Assembly (NCBI GenBank): GCA_029261925.1
Contig: JAJDAJ010000035.1
Span: forward strand, 1 to 64,000
Reading direction: 5' to 3'
Origin: Deltaproteobacteria bacterium
GTDB taxonomy: Bacteria; Myxococcota_A; UBA9160; SZUA-336
Length of the DNA: 64,000 nucleotides
The notes under the pieces were generated by a model that worked only from the letters and a program-made list of their open reading frames with translations, had not been told where the DNA came from and made no database searches. The translations under genes and the position numbers were made by a program. Positions 12,247-21,135 of this stretch are shown here, one piece after another. Position 1 is the stretch's first letter; each line of letters starts with the position of its first letter.

Positions 12247-13224
12247 ATGCGTCTGACCGGAACGCCGAGCTGGCTTTCCCGACGCAGCGCGCCGAGCACG
12301 ACCGAGAAGGTCGAAGCACCTCCCTCTGCGCCCGCGCGCCTGTGGGCGATGGGCGGCGGCAAGGGAGGCATCGGCAAGAGCCTGGTCGCCGCCAACCTGG
12401 CGACGGTCGCCGCGCGCAGCGGTCGCAAGGTGATCCTGATCGACGGCGACCTGGGCGGCGCCAACCTCCACACCTGCCTGGGCGTGCCGCCGGGGCAGCG
12501 GATCAACCTGACCGACTGGTTCACCGAGCGCATCGTCGACATCGAGAAGGCGGCGACCGAGACCCCGATCAAGGGGCTGCGCCTGGTCCTGGGAGCGCTG
12601 GGCAACGCCGCCCAGACTCACACCACTCACGACCGCCGCGTGCAGCTGCTCAAGGCCGTGCGCAAGCTGCCGGCCGACCTGGTCATCTTCGACCTGGCCG
12701 CCGGCACCGATCGCTCCATGATCGACTTCTTCGTGGCGGCGGACGACTCGTTCATCGTGACCACGCCCGAGCCCACCTCGATCGAGAACGCCTACCAGTT
12801 CCTGCGGGCCGCGTTCTACCGGCGCCTGGCCTACTCCATGAACCATACGAGCTCGCGCGACGTGATCCGCGACGCCATGGATCAGCGCAACGAGCGCGGC
12901 ATTCACACGCCGGCCGATCTGCTGTCGGAGATCGACCGGGTGGCCCCCGACGACTCCGAGCGGGTGCGCGGCGCCATGGCGCGCTTCCGGCCGCATCTGG
13001 TGATGAACCAGGTGCGCAATGCCGACGAGGTCAAGCTGGGCTTCTCGATCCGCAGCGTCTGTCACAAGTACTTCGGGATCGACATCGACTACGTCGGGTA
13101 CGTGAACTACGACGACGCCGCCTGGCGCTCGGTCAAGGAGCGTCGCCCGCTGGTGCTGGCGTACCCCGAGTCCGACGGCGCGCGCTACCTGAGGCGAATC
13201 ACCAAGAAGCTGCTGGGAGACTGA
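12247..13224 (+). CDS. MinD/ParA-like P-loop ATPase
   Basis: 325 aa from ATG 12247 (ATG 12208 is an alternative; neither has a strong Shine-Dalgarno). The deviant Walker A is GGGKGGIGKS (about residues 35-44) and is followed by VILIDGDLGGANLHTCLG, typical of the MinD/FlhG group. These ATPases position structures at the membrane. A FlhG-like role is possible, but no flagellar genes are nearby. It lies 4 nt before a J-domain/HTH gene that probably works with it. Confidence 0.85.
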   Translation: MRLTGTPSWLSRRSAPSTTEKVEAPPSAPARLWAMGGGKGGIGKSLVAANLATVAARSGRKVILIDGDLGGANLHTCLGVPPGQRINLTDWFTERIVDIEKAATETPIKGLRLVLGALGNAAQTHTTHDRRVQLLKAVRKLPADLVIFDLAAGTDRSMIDFFVAADDSFIVTTPEPTSIENAYQFLRAAFYRRLAYSMNHTSSRDVIRDAMDQRNERGIHTPADLLSEIDRVAPDDSERVRGAMARFRPHLVMNQVRNADEVKLGFSIRSVCHKYFGIDIDYVGYVNYDDAAWRSVKERRPLVLAYPESDGARYLRRITKKLLGD

Positions 13225-13228
13225 ACGC

Positions 13229-13981
13229 TTGCGACCGCTGCTGGAGCAGAACCACTACGAGATCCTCGAGCTGCCCCACGGATGCGATGCCCGCCAGGTC
13301 GAGCGCGCCTACCACATCGTGCGCACCACGTACGGCACCGACTCCGTCGCCACCTACTCGGTCTTCAACGACGACGACAGCGGCGCGATCCTCGAGCGCA
13401 TCGAGGAGGCGTACCGCGTGCTCTCGGATCCGCAGATGCGCGCCGAGTACGACCGGAAGATGTCCGAGCTCGCGCCCGCCGTCGCCCCGCAGACTCCGGA
13501 GACGCGCGTGCGTTCATCGGAGCCGGGCATCACGCCCCCGCTGCGCCAGCGGGTCGATCCCGCGCAGCTCGAGGCCGAGCGCCGCGAGGCGAGCGCCCAG
13601 CAGCCGCTACCCACGTTCTCGTTCGACGACGAGCCCGAGGAGTTCGCGCGGCTGATCGACAGCGCCGAGCCCAGCTCCGGCCTGGAGGCGCAGGACAACC
13701 TGGCCGATGGCCTCGAGCCCGACGACGGCATCTTCGACGGCGCCGCGCTGCGCCGCATCCGCATGAGCATGGGCATCGAGCTCTCCGAGGTCGCCGAGCG
13801 CACCAAGATCAGCATCGACCACCTGCGCTCGGTCGAGGAGGATCGCTTCGAGGCGCTGCCGGCCGCGGTCTACGTGCGCGGCTTCGTGCGCGAGATGGCG
13901 CGCCTGCTCGACCTGGACGCGCTCGCGGTCTCGCGAAGCTACTACGAGCTGATGACGGCGACGCGGGTCGAGCGGCGGTGA
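13229..13981 (+). CDS. J-like domain fused to RodZ-type helix-turn-helix
   Basis: 250 aa, TTG start at 13229. Residues 7-75 follow the J-domain helix pattern (NHYEILELP ... AILERIEEAYRVLSDPQMRAEYDRKM), but the HPD tripeptide that stimulates DnaK is absent from the loop after helix II. A Pro/Glu-rich linker spans about 80-165. Residues 170-245 form an HTH_25 / RodZ-like domain (LRRIRMSMGIELSEVAERTKISIDHLRSVEEDRFEALPAAVYVRGFVR). No transmembrane helix follows, unlike RodZ. It sits 4 nt after the MinD-like gene. Confidence 0.8.
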   Translation: MRPLLEQNHYEILELPHGCDARQVERAYHIVRTTYGTDSVATYSVFNDDDSGAILERIEEAYRVLSDPQMRAEYDRKMSELAPAVAPQTPETRVRSSEPGITPPLRQRVDPAQLEAERREASAQQPLPTFSFDDEPEEFARLIDSAEPSSGLEAQDNLADGLEPDDGIFDGAALRRIRMSMGIELSEVAERTKISIDHLRSVEEDRFEALPAAVYVRGFVREMARLLDLDALAVSRSYYELMTATRVERR

Positions 13982-14244
13982 GCCCGATCCGCGATCCGGA
14001 TCGCGCGGCGCGCCTGGCGCGGGTGCTGATGTCGGACCTCGCGGTCTACGCCCACGACGAGCTGCGCATCGGCCTCGAGAAGGACGACCTCTTCGATCGC
14101 CTGGGGCCAGAGCTGGAGCAGGCGGCGATCTACTACTTCAGCCACGTCGATCCCGATCTCGCGGGGCGGGAGCGTCTGTTCAACCACGCCGTGGTCGATG
14201 TGCTCGTGCGCAGGCACGGAGGCCGCGCGACCGCGAGCTGGTGA
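13978..14244 (+). CDS. conserved small hypothetical protein
   Basis: 88 aa. GTG at 13978 overlaps the previous stop by 4 nt (GTGA), and its own stop overlaps the rluD start by 4 nt, so it is a real gene in a translationally coupled run. The sequence is helical with a conserved feel (DPDRAARLARVLMSDLAVYAHDELRIGLEKDDLFDRL), but no family is recognised. Cytoplasmic. Confidence 0.7.
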   Translation: MSPIRDPDRAARLARVLMSDLAVYAHDELRIGLEKDDLFDRLGPELEQAAIYYFSHVDPDLAGRERLFNHAVVDVLVRRHGGRATASW

Positions 14245-15152
14245 TCGATCACCGCGTGACCGGCGACCAGGCCGGTCGCCGGCTCGACGTGCTGGTCGCC
14301 GAGATCGTGCCCGGGCTCTCCCGCGCCCGGGTGCAGCGCCTGATCGGCGGCGGCGACCTGCGCGTGAACGACGCCGCGGTCCGTCCCTCCTACCGCGTAC
14401 GCGCGGGCGATCGGGTGCGCGGGGAGCTGCCGCTTCCCCGGCCGACGGGACTGGTGCCCGAGCCGATCCCGCTGGACGTGGTGCACGAGGACGACGCGCT
14501 GATCGTGATCGACAAGCCGCCGGGTCTGGTGGTGCACCCCGCGGCCGGGCACGCCACCGGGACGCTGGTGCACGCCCTGCTGCACCACTGCGACGATCTT
14601 TCGGGCATCGGTGGCGTGACGCGTCCCGGGATCGTGCACCGGCTGGACAAGGACACCTCGGGCCTGCTGGTCGCCGCCAAGAATGACGCCGCCCACGCCG
14701 CGCTGGCGGACCAGTTCAGGGACCACAGCATCGAGCGCCAGTACCTGGCGCTGGTGCGCGGCACGCCGCGCGCCGACGGCGGGACCATCGACGCCCCGAT
14801 CGCGCGGCATCCCACGGATCGGCGCCGCTTCACCACCCGGACACCCGGCCGCGCCGCCGTGACCCACTGGAAGGTGGAGCGACGCCTCGCCGGTCACAGC
14901 CTGCTGCGCGTGCGGCTGGAGACCGGCCGCACGCACCAGATCCGGGTTCACCTGGCGTCGGTCGGCCTTCCCGTGGCGGGTGATCCGGTCTACGGTGGGG
15001 GCAAGCGGGGCGCTCGCCTGCCGGGCCTGACGCGCCAGGCCCTGCACGCAGCAGTCCTCGGCTTCGATCACCCCTCGGGCGGAGCGCGCGTGCGCTGGGT
15101 CGCGCCCCTGCCCGCGGATCTGGCCGCCATCGTCGAGGCGCTCGATGCATGA
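14241..15152 (+). CDS. rluD: RluA-family 23S rRNA pseudouridine synthase (RluD-like)
   Basis: 303 aa. An N-terminal S4 RNA-binding domain (residues 5-75: GRRLDVLVAEIVPGLSRARVQRLI) precedes the synthase domain. The catalytic Asp is about residue 136 in HRLDKDTSGLL. Other RluA blocks are present: IVIDKPPGLVVHPAAGH, LVRGTPRADGGTID, ETGRTHQIRVHL. In E. coli RluD makes pseudouridines in helix 69 of 23S rRNA; the same role is inferred. GTG 14241 overlaps the previous gene, and the 3' end overlaps pgeF. Confidence 0.92.
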   Translation: MIDHRVTGDQAGRRLDVLVAEIVPGLSRARVQRLIGGGDLRVNDAAVRPSYRVRAGDRVRGELPLPRPTGLVPEPIPLDVVHEDDALIVIDKPPGLVVHPAAGHATGTLVHALLHHCDDLSGIGGVTRPGIVHRLDKDTSGLLVAAKNDAAHAALADQFRDHSIERQYLALVRGTPRADGGTIDAPIARHPTDRRRFTTRTPGRAAVTHWKVERRLAGHSLLRVRLETGRTHQIRVHLASVGLPVAGDPVYGGGKRGARLPGLTRQALHAAVLGFDHPSGGARVRWVAPLPADLAAIVEALDA

Positions 15153-15795
15153 CCCCGGGCTCTACGATCTCTCGCCGCTGCTCCGCGACCGGGACCTCGA
15201 GCACGGTTTCGGCGTGCGCGGCAGCGACGCGTCCCCGCCCCCGGACCTGACGCAGGTGGTGCAGGTACACGGCGCCCGTCTGCTGCGGGCCCCGGCCCCG
15301 GCCGACTCCGAGGCCGATGCCCTGTGGACCGACGTTCCGGGACACGCGGTGGCGGTACGCACGGCCGACTGCGTGCCGCTGCTGATCGCTCCGGTCCAGG
15401 GGACGTTCGTCGCGGCGGTCCACGCGGGCTGGCGCGGCACCGCGGCGCGCATCGCCGAGCGCAGCGCCGCCGAGCTCTGCCGCATGCACGGCGCGCGTCC
15501 GGCAGACCTGCGAGTGGCGATCGGGCCGCACATCGGGCCCTGCTGCTACGAGGTGGACGACGCGGTTCGCGACGCGATCGGCCACGGTCCGGCATTCACG
15601 CCGGAGCGCGCCGGCCACTACATGCTCGACCTCGAGAGCTGCACGCGCGCCCAGCTCGCCCGCGTGGGCGTGCCCGCGGCCTCGGTCGCGCGGGTCGGCG
15701 GCTGCACGTCGTGCGAGCCGCGGCGCTATGCGAGCTACCGCCGCGACGGCGCCGGTGAGCGCATGCTCCACTGGATCCGCATGCCCGGCGGCTGA
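15145..15795 (+). CDS. pgeF: PgeF/YfiH-family multicopper-type nucleoside enzyme
   Basis: 216 aa. Family motifs in order: QVVQVHGARLL, VRTADCVPLLI, AAVHAGWRGTA, AIGPHIGPCCYEV and GGCTSCEPRRYASYRRDGA. The His and Cys residues of these form the metal site. Members are described as purine nucleoside phosphorylase/deaminase (laccase-domain) proteins and as a peptidoglycan-editing factor. It overlaps rluD by 8 nt, a gene pair seen in many bacteria. Confidence 0.9.
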   Translation: MHDPGLYDLSPLLRDRDLEHGFGVRGSDASPPPDLTQVVQVHGARLLRAPAPADSEADALWTDVPGHAVAVRTADCVPLLIAPVQGTFVAAVHAGWRGTAARIAERSAAELCRMHGARPADLRVAIGPHIGPCCYEVDDAVRDAIGHGPAFTPERAGHYMLDLESCTRAQLARVGVPAASVARVGGCTSCEPRRYASYRRDGAGERMLHWIRMPGG

Positions 15796-15850
15796 CCGGC
15801 GCTCGGACCCGGGCTGGACCCGCTCGTCGTGCCCGTGCGATCCTCTCGCG

Positions 15851-16516
15851 ATGGATCTCCACGAAGCGCTCTACACCACGCGGGCCATGCGCCGCGTCGA
15901 GTCGACCCCGATCCCCGAGGAGGTGCAGAAGCGCATCCTCGACGCCGCGATCCGCGCACCCAGTGGCGGCAACATGCAGGGCTGGCGCTTCGTGCTCGTC
16001 GACGATCGCGCGGTGGTCGGACGGCTGGGCAAGCTCTATCGCGAGTGCATGACCACGCTCTGGGACACCATTTACAAGGAGCGCATGGCCGAGGCCCGGG
16101 CTCACCCCGAGCGCGACGAGAGCCGCGACTTCGAGAAGATGTACAGCTCGGCCGAGTGGCTCGCCGAGCACTTCCCCGAGGTGCCGCTCGTGCTGCTGAG
16201 CTTCATCCAGCACGACACCTCGGGCGGCTCGGTCTATCCCGCCACCTGGAGCGCCCAGCTGGCCGCACGCGCCGAGGGTGTGGGCAGCGCACTGACGAGC
16301 GTGTTCTTCCTGCGCGGCGACGACGTGCTCGACATCCTCGAGGTACCGCGCGACGAGGGCTGGGTCTTCGTCAACTGCGTGACCTTCGGCTACCCGAAGG
16401 GACGCTGGGGCGTCGCGCCGCGGCGACCCGCGCACGAGGTCGCCTACCGCAACGGCTGGGGCGGGGAGCTGGGCTTCGAGATCCCCGAGCCGCTCTGGAA
16501 GCCCGGCGCGGACTGA
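15851..16516 (+). CDS. nitroreductase family FMN oxidoreductase
   Basis: 221 aa. The N-terminus TTRAMRRVESTPIPEEVQKRILDAAIRAPSGGNMQGWRF is the standard FMN-binding start of the nitroreductase fold (the Arg residues and SGGN contact FMN). The rest has the expected helical dimer core (ATWSAQLAARAEGVGSALTSVFF) and a VNCVTFGYPKGRWG stretch near the C-terminus. NAD(P)H-dependent reduction is inferred; the substrate is unknown. ATG 15851 is the only sensible start. Confidence 0.85.
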   Translation: MDLHEALYTTRAMRRVESTPIPEEVQKRILDAAIRAPSGGNMQGWRFVLVDDRAVVGRLGKLYRECMTTLWDTIYKERMAEARAHPERDESRDFEKMYSSAEWLAEHFPEVPLVLLSFIQHDTSGGSVYPATWSAQLAARAEGVGSALTSVFFLRGDDVLDILEVPRDEGWVFVNCVTFGYPKGRWGVAPRRPAHEVAYRNGWGGELGFEIPEPLWKPGAD

Positions 16517-16523
16517 GCGGCGA

Positions 16524-17777
16524 CTACGCGCCCGAGACGCTCTCGAATGCCATTCCCTGGAGCCTGAAGCGCCAGAGGTGGAACTCCGGCTCCATCTCGC
16601 CGTTGCACACGAAGGCGAACGCCAGGCGTCGCTCGCGGTCCGCGAAGCCGATCTGCCCGCCCGCGCCCGCGTGTCCGAAGCTGCGCAGCGTGCTGCCGCG
16701 CCCGTACATGCCCACGTGGAAGCCCGTGCCCCAGCGCATGGGCATGCCGATCAGGCCGTCGACATCGCCGGGTCGATTGGTCGGGGTCGTCGCCTGCTCG
16801 AGTCCCCCGGGGCTGACCAGCGTGACGCCGGCGCGCGTACCGCCCAGCGAGAGCGTCGCGTAGACCTCCCCGAGGGCGCGCGCGGTGCCGATCGCGCCGG
16901 CTGCCGGCAGCACCGCCCGGTGCGTCTCGGGCCGGTTGAAGCCGTGCGCCAGCTCCGGCGTGTCGCCGAAGCGCTGGCGTAGCTTCTGCTCGCGCGCGGG
17001 ATCCGGCGCCGACCCGGGCGCGGCGTCGCCCGACGCGAACCCGGCGGCGCGCCCCTGCTCGGCCGCGCGCAGGTCGTTGTAGCACCACGCCACGCGCTCC
17101 TCGAGCGCGTCGTCGTCGGGCAGGCCCAGGTACAGGTCGCGCACGCCGAGCGGCTCGAGCACCTCCTCGTGCAGGAAGCGCCCGCAGTCGCGCCCGTCGA
17201 CGCGCTCCACGATCTCGTTGAGGACGTGCCCGAAGTTCATGGGGTGGTAGCTGTTCCGCTCGCCCGGGGTGAAGCTCAGCGGCACCTCCTCCATGGCCCG
17301 GCGCAGCGCCGCGCGATCCCCGAAGAAGCGCGTGGTGAGCCAGTCGGGCCCCAGCGGGAATCCGCCCCGGTGCGAGAGCACGTGGCGGATCGTGATCGAG
17401 CGCTTCGCGGGGATCCGCTGCGCGAGCTCGGGCCAGTACTTCACCAGCGGCTCGTCCCAGTGCAGCGCGCCCCGCTCGTAGAGCATGAGAAGCACCAGCG
17501 CGGTCAGTCCCTTGGTCGCGCTGAACAGGACGAAGAGCGTGTGGGGGCCGACGTCGATGCCGGTGCGCTCGCGCGCCACGCCCACTCCCGCGTCGAGCAC
17601 GCACTCGCCGTCGCGATACAGCGCCATCTGCGCGCCGCGGAAGAGCCGGCCCGAGGCGTCCTCCAGCGAGGCGACCATGCGGTCGAGCACGGCCGGATCG
17701 ACACCGAGCGAGCCCGGGTCGACGCTCGCGGGCTCGCGCCAGGCGCGGGCCGCCTGGCTCCGGAGGGCCTGCGACAT
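16524..17777 (-). CDS. serine beta-lactamase-fold hydrolase (EstB-like)
   Basis: 417 aa, class C beta-lactamase / DD-peptidase fold, probably an esterase. The nucleophile motif SxxK is SATKG (FVLFSATKGLTALVLLMLYERG), the YxN-like motif is SYHPMNFG, and the third motif is HAGAGG, replacing KTG. No signal peptide, so cytoplasmic, as in EstB esterases. ATG 17777 is preceded by TATCGT 6 nt upstream. It ends 7 nt from the convergent nitroreductase stop. Confidence 0.85.
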   Translation of the reverse strand: MSQALRSQAARAWREPASVDPGSLGVDPAVLDRMVASLEDASGRLFRGAQMALYRDGECVLDAGVGVARERTGIDVGPHTLFVLFSATKGLTALVLLMLYERGALHWDEPLVKYWPELAQRIPAKRSITIRHVLSHRGGFPLGPDWLTTRFFGDRAALRRAMEEVPLSFTPGERNSYHPMNFGHVLNEIVERVDGRDCGRFLHEEVLEPLGVRDLYLGLPDDDALEERVAWCYNDLRAAEQGRAAGFASGDAAPGSAPDPAREQKLRQRFGDTPELAHGFNRPETHRAVLPAAGAIGTARALGEVYATLSLGGTRAGVTLVSPGGLEQATTPTNRPGDVDGLIGMPMRWGTGFHVGMYGRGSTLRSFGHAGAGGQIGFADRERRLAFAFVCNGEMEPEFHLWRFRLQGMAFESVSGA

Positions 17778-17783
17778 CCGCGG

Positions 17784-17789
17784 ACGATA
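17784..17789 (-). promoter_or_regulatory. -10 box TATCGT, probable leaderless promoter
   Basis: On the minus strand TATCGT lies 6 nt before the ATG at 17777. No Shine-Dalgarno or clear -35 is visible. Confidence 0.35.
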
Positions 17790-17868
17790 GCAGGCAGGGC
17801 GTGCGCAGCTGTCCTCCGGGAGACGGCAGCGCTCAAGCCGCGCCCCGTGTCTCCGATGAGCGACGTTG

Positions 17869-18642
17869 ATGAACGCCCGGAGTCTCCTCCACGCCCTCCC
17901 GAACGCCGGGGTGCCGCTGCTCGCGCTGGTGCTGCTGGCCGGCTGCGCGAGCGTCGAGGCTCGGCGGAGCCCGGACCCGGCGATCTCAGAGTCCGAGCAG
18001 CGGGCCCGGAGCGCCCAGCAGAGCGCCCAGGCCGCCGAGCAGCGCGCCCGCAGCGCGCAGCTCGAGGCGCGCGCCCAGCGCGAGCGTGCCGAGGACCTCG
18101 AGCGCACCGTCACGGCCCTGCGAGAGGATCTCGCGGACGCCGGGCAGACGCTGATCGACATCGAGTCGGGCCTGCGCGGCGCGCACACGCGCGCCGACGC
18201 GGTGTCGCGGCTCGCCGAGGCGCGCATCCTGGTGGAGCGCGCCGACCGCGCCGCTCCGTGGCGGGCCAGCGAGATCGTGGCCTGCCAGGACCGGCTCGCC
18301 GAGGCCGACCGGCACGTGCAGGCCGGGCACTTCGGGACGGCGATCTTCTTTGCCTCGCGCGCGCAGCGCGCCAGCGCACGCCTGCTCGACGAGGCCAGCC
18401 GCATCGCCGCGCGCGGTGACCTGCTCTTCGTCCAGGGCCAGCGCGTGAACCTGCGCGCGCGGCCCACCACGCGCGGCCGGGTGCTCGAGCGCCTGGAGCG
18501 CGGCACGCCCGTGCTCGGCGCGGGCCGCGAGGGTGGCTGGGTGCGCGTGCGCACGCTCGAGGGCCAGGTCGGCTGGATGCACGGCCGGCTCCTCGGAGCG
18601 GCCGCGCCCGCGGCTGCAGCGTCGTCACCCGACGCCCCCTGA
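17869..18642 (+). CDS. coiled-coil lipoprotein with C-terminal SH3 domain
   Basis: 257 aa. A lipobox LLAGC near residues 22-26 ends a signal sequence, so it should be anchored in a membrane, probably the outer one. Residues 40-85 are an Ala/Arg/Gln/Glu coiled coil with repeated EQRARSAQ units. Residues 190-245 form a bacterial SH3 domain (VNLRARPTTRGRVLERLERGTPVLGAG ... WVRVRTLEGQVGWMHGRLL), which in other proteins binds peptidoglycan. ATG 17869 is preferred to the TTG one codon before. A cell-envelope structural or regulatory role is inferred. Confidence 0.8.
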   Translation: MNARSLLHALPNAGVPLLALVLLAGCASVEARRSPDPAISESEQRARSAQQSAQAAEQRARSAQLEARAQRERAEDLERTVTALREDLADAGQTLIDIESGLRGAHTRADAVSRLAEARILVERADRAAPWRASEIVACQDRLAEADRHVQAGHFGTAIFFASRAQRASARLLDEASRIAARGDLLFVQGQRVNLRARPTTRGRVLERLERGTPVLGAGREGGWVRVRTLEGQVGWMHGRLLGAAAPAAAASSPDAP

Positions 18643-18657
18643 GGGGCGCGGCGGCGC

Positions 18658-20301
18658 TCAGTCGGCGCCGTCGATCTCGACGCAGTTCTTGCCGGCGGTC
18701 TTCGCGCGGTACAGAGCGGCGTCGGCGCGGTTGAACAGCTCCGCGCGACTGCCCGCGTAGGCCGCCACCCCGATCGAGACCGTGACGCTGACCTCGAAGC
18801 TGTCGCCGTCGCCGACGAGACGCACGGGCGACTCGGAGATCGCCAGCCGGAGGCGCTCGGCCAGGCTCGACGCACCCTCCAGGCCCGCGTCGAGCAGGAT
18901 CGCGAACTCCTCGCCCCCGTAGCGCGCGGGCAGGTCGCTGTCGCGCAGCACGCCGCGGATGATCTCGGCCACGTTCTGGAGCACGGCGTCGCCCGCGGCG
19001 TGTCCGTAGGTGTCGTTGAGTCGCTTGAAGTCGTCGATGTCGAGCAGCAGCAGCGACAGCTCGTAGCCGCTTCGATCCGCGCGGCGCACGTCGGCGGCGA
19101 GCTGCTCCTGGAAGTGGCGGTGGTTGTGCAGGCCGGTCAGCTCGTCGGTGATCGACAGCCGCTCCAGCTCCTGGTTCTTCAGGCGCAGCGTCTCGGCCGT
19201 GCGCTCGATCTGCTCGCGCTGCTGGCCCAGACGCTCGGTCATGCTGTTGAAGGTGCGCGCCAGCAGCGCCACCTCGTCGGTGGTGCCCGCGACCTCGACG
19301 CGCACGTCGGTGGCGCCCTCGGCCACGCGGCGGGCGCCCTCGCCCAGTGCCCGCAGCGGTCGCACCACCGATGCCGCGAGCCGGAATGCGATCAGGCCGA
19401 AGACGAACACGATCAGCAGGTTCAGGGTGAGGATCTGCCGGACCACGCGCCGGATCGGCGCGAAGGCGTCGCCGTGGGGCTCCTCGGCGTGCACGAACCA
19501 GTTCAGGCTGGGCACGTGGATCGCGGCCCCGATCAGCCGCTCGCCGTCGGGGCCGCTGTAGCTGCGCGTGACCGGCGCCACACCGGGACGCACCCCGGGC
19601 CGCTGGGGCTGCGTCGGGCGGCCCTGGGTGTCGTGCACGATGGTGCCGTCGGCCAGCGTCACGATCAGGGCGCCGCTTCGGGTCAGGTGCTGCGAGCCGA
19701 GCTGGGCGGCCAGGTCGTCCACGCGGACGACCGCGTGCAGCGTTCCCACGGGCTTGCCGGCCGCGTCGGAGATCTGCGCGGTGGCGATCTGGTCGAGGTC
19801 GCCGCCGGGGCGGGTCACGCTGACGAGCTCGCCCACCGCCCCCGAGAGCTGCTCCAGCGTGCGCGGCGGCAGGCGGCGCTCCGGGCCGATCCAGAGGCGC
19901 TCCTGCCCCTCTCCGTCGAGCACGAAGAGCGCCTCGAAGTGCGCGAAGCGCTCGAGCACGAAAGAGAGGTAGGTCTCGATCTCGCGCCGGGCACGGGCGT
20001 CGTCCCGGGTCAGCAGCGCCGGCGTGCCGCCCACCAGGGTCTCGCTGCGCGCGAAGGTCTCCACGTCGCGATGGACCCCCGAGTGCCAGCCGTCGATCCG
20101 GTCCGCGGCGTGCAGCAGCGCCAGGGGGAACTTCTCGTCCACACGGGCGCCGAGGAAGGCGTCGAGCGAGCGCACGGAGGTCCAGGTGATGGCGAGCGAG
20201 GTCGCCACCGTCGCGGCGACGGCCAGGGTCGTGATACGCGCGGGCAGGCTGGCGACCGGCCAGCGCAGAGCGCGCAGACGGTCTGCGTGGAGGCTCGGCA
20301 T
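18658..20301 (-). CDS. membrane diguanylate cyclase (Cache-like, HAMP, GGDEF)
   Basis: 547 aa. TM1 is about residues 18-40, a periplasmic Cache-like sensor about 45-285, TM2 about 290-312, HAMP about 312-365 (RPLRALGEGARRVAEGATDVRVEV), a short coiled coil, and GGDEF about 380-545. The active motif is GGEEF near residue 465, so cyclase activity making c-di-GMP from two GTP is expected. RDSD just upstream is an intact inhibitory I-site, implying product feedback. ATG 20301 is chosen; the longer frame has no domain support. It is convergent with the SH3 lipoprotein gene. Confidence 0.9.
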   Translation of the reverse strand: MPSLHADRLRALRWPVASLPARITTLAVAATVATSLAITWTSVRSLDAFLGARVDEKFPLALLHAADRIDGWHSGVHRDVETFARSETLVGGTPALLTRDDARARREIETYLSFVLERFAHFEALFVLDGEGQERLWIGPERRLPPRTLEQLSGAVGELVSVTRPGGDLDQIATAQISDAAGKPVGTLHAVVRVDDLAAQLGSQHLTRSGALIVTLADGTIVHDTQGRPTQPQRPGVRPGVAPVTRSYSGPDGERLIGAAIHVPSLNWFVHAEEPHGDAFAPIRRVVRQILTLNLLIVFVFGLIAFRLAASVVRPLRALGEGARRVAEGATDVRVEVAGTTDEVALLARTFNSMTERLGQQREQIERTAETLRLKNQELERLSITDELTGLHNHRHFQEQLAADVRRADRSGYELSLLLLDIDDFKRLNDTYGHAAGDAVLQNVAEIIRGVLRDSDLPARYGGEEFAILLDAGLEGASSLAERLRLAISESPVRLVGDGDSFEVSVTVSIGVAAYAGSRAELFNRADAALYRAKTAGKNCVEIDGAD

Positions 20302-20435
20302 CGGGGTGCGGGGGGCGGATCGGTGCCGGCGCTCCGGGGCTGAAGCGCCGCGGTCGCCGCGGGCGGCAGCTCCGCCGCTGTGCACCACCTCCGGGCGGGA
20401 GGTGACACAGGACTCAGAAGGAGCATCCTCATCCC

Positions 20436-20981
20436 ATGCGTGCGCTCGTCCGGAGCCTGGCCGTCCTGCTCGCCGTCTCGGTGCTGGCCGGCGCGCGCGC
20501 GGAGGCCGCGGATGCCGGCGCCGGCATCCGTATCCGCGTGGACCTCGAGGCCATCGAGCTGCGCGGCAGCGACCCGCGCCGGCCCGACGATCCACTGCGG
20601 GTGCCGGTCGTGACCGGCTCGCCCGCCCACCCCACGCCGACGGGTCGCTTCACTCCGCGCATCGCGATCCGCAACCCGGCCTGGAAGCCGGGACGCATCG
20701 CGCGGGACCGTGGCGCCGAGCGCATGCCTCCGTCGACGCGCACGCCGATGGGGATCGCCAAGATCCCGCTGGGCCCCGAGGGCTTCAACCTGCACGGTGG
20801 TGCCGACCCGCTGCTGCTCGGAAAGCCGGCCTCGCTGGGCTGCCTGCGACTGGCCGACGACGACATGCGCGCGCTGCTCGACTGGCTCGCACGCGGCGGT
20901 GCGCTCGGTCCGCAGCTCGAGACCCCGGAAGGCGAGGTGCGCCAGCGCATTCGACGACCGGTTGCTTTCGAGGTGCGCTGA
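20436..20981 (+). CDS. periplasmic L,D-transpeptidase (YkuD domain)
   Basis: 181 aa. A signal peptide covers about residues 1-24 (LAVLLAVSVLAGARAEA). The YkuD catalytic pattern is present: HPTPTGRF, NLHGGADPLLLGKPASLGCLRL with the catalytic Cys in SLGCLR and the His in NLHG. Such enzymes form 3-3 peptidoglycan cross-links or attach proteins to the cell wall. The AAGGAG-type ribosome binding site before ATG 20436 is well placed. It is divergent from the diguanylate cyclase. Confidence 0.87.
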   Translation: MRALVRSLAVLLAVSVLAGARAEAADAGAGIRIRVDLEAIELRGSDPRRPDDPLRVPVVTGSPAHPTPTGRFTPRIAIRNPAWKPGRIARDRGAERMPPSTRTPMGIAKIPLGPEGFNLHGGADPLLLGKPASLGCLRLADDDMRALLDWLARGGALGPQLETPEGEVRQRIRRPVAFEVR

Positions 20982-21072
20982 CGTGCACCGAGGCTGCACC
21001 CACGCGCGCCGGCAGGCCCTCTGCAGGGCCCGCGCATTTCGCCATCCGTTCGGCGTGACGGATACTTCACGA

Positions 21073-21102
21073 TTGACAAATGCACGGAATCAGTGCCAAA
21101 TT
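21073..21102 (+). promoter_or_regulatory. candidate promoter of the PEP-CTERM cassette
   Basis: A perfect TTGACA (21073-21078) stands in a locally AT-rich patch; CAAATT (21097-21102) lies 18 nt on as a weak -10. It would give a leader of about 25 nt before the ATG at 21136. Confidence 0.4.
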
Positions 21103-21135
21103 TCGATTCCCAACGTGCTCAGGACGAGGCCTCAA

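Noticed and set aside
18000..18080. short tandem-like repeats in the coiled-coil lipoprotein
   Set aside because: They reflect the heptad Ala/Arg/Gln protein repeat, not a CRISPR array or satellite; no spacers or palindromic repeats.
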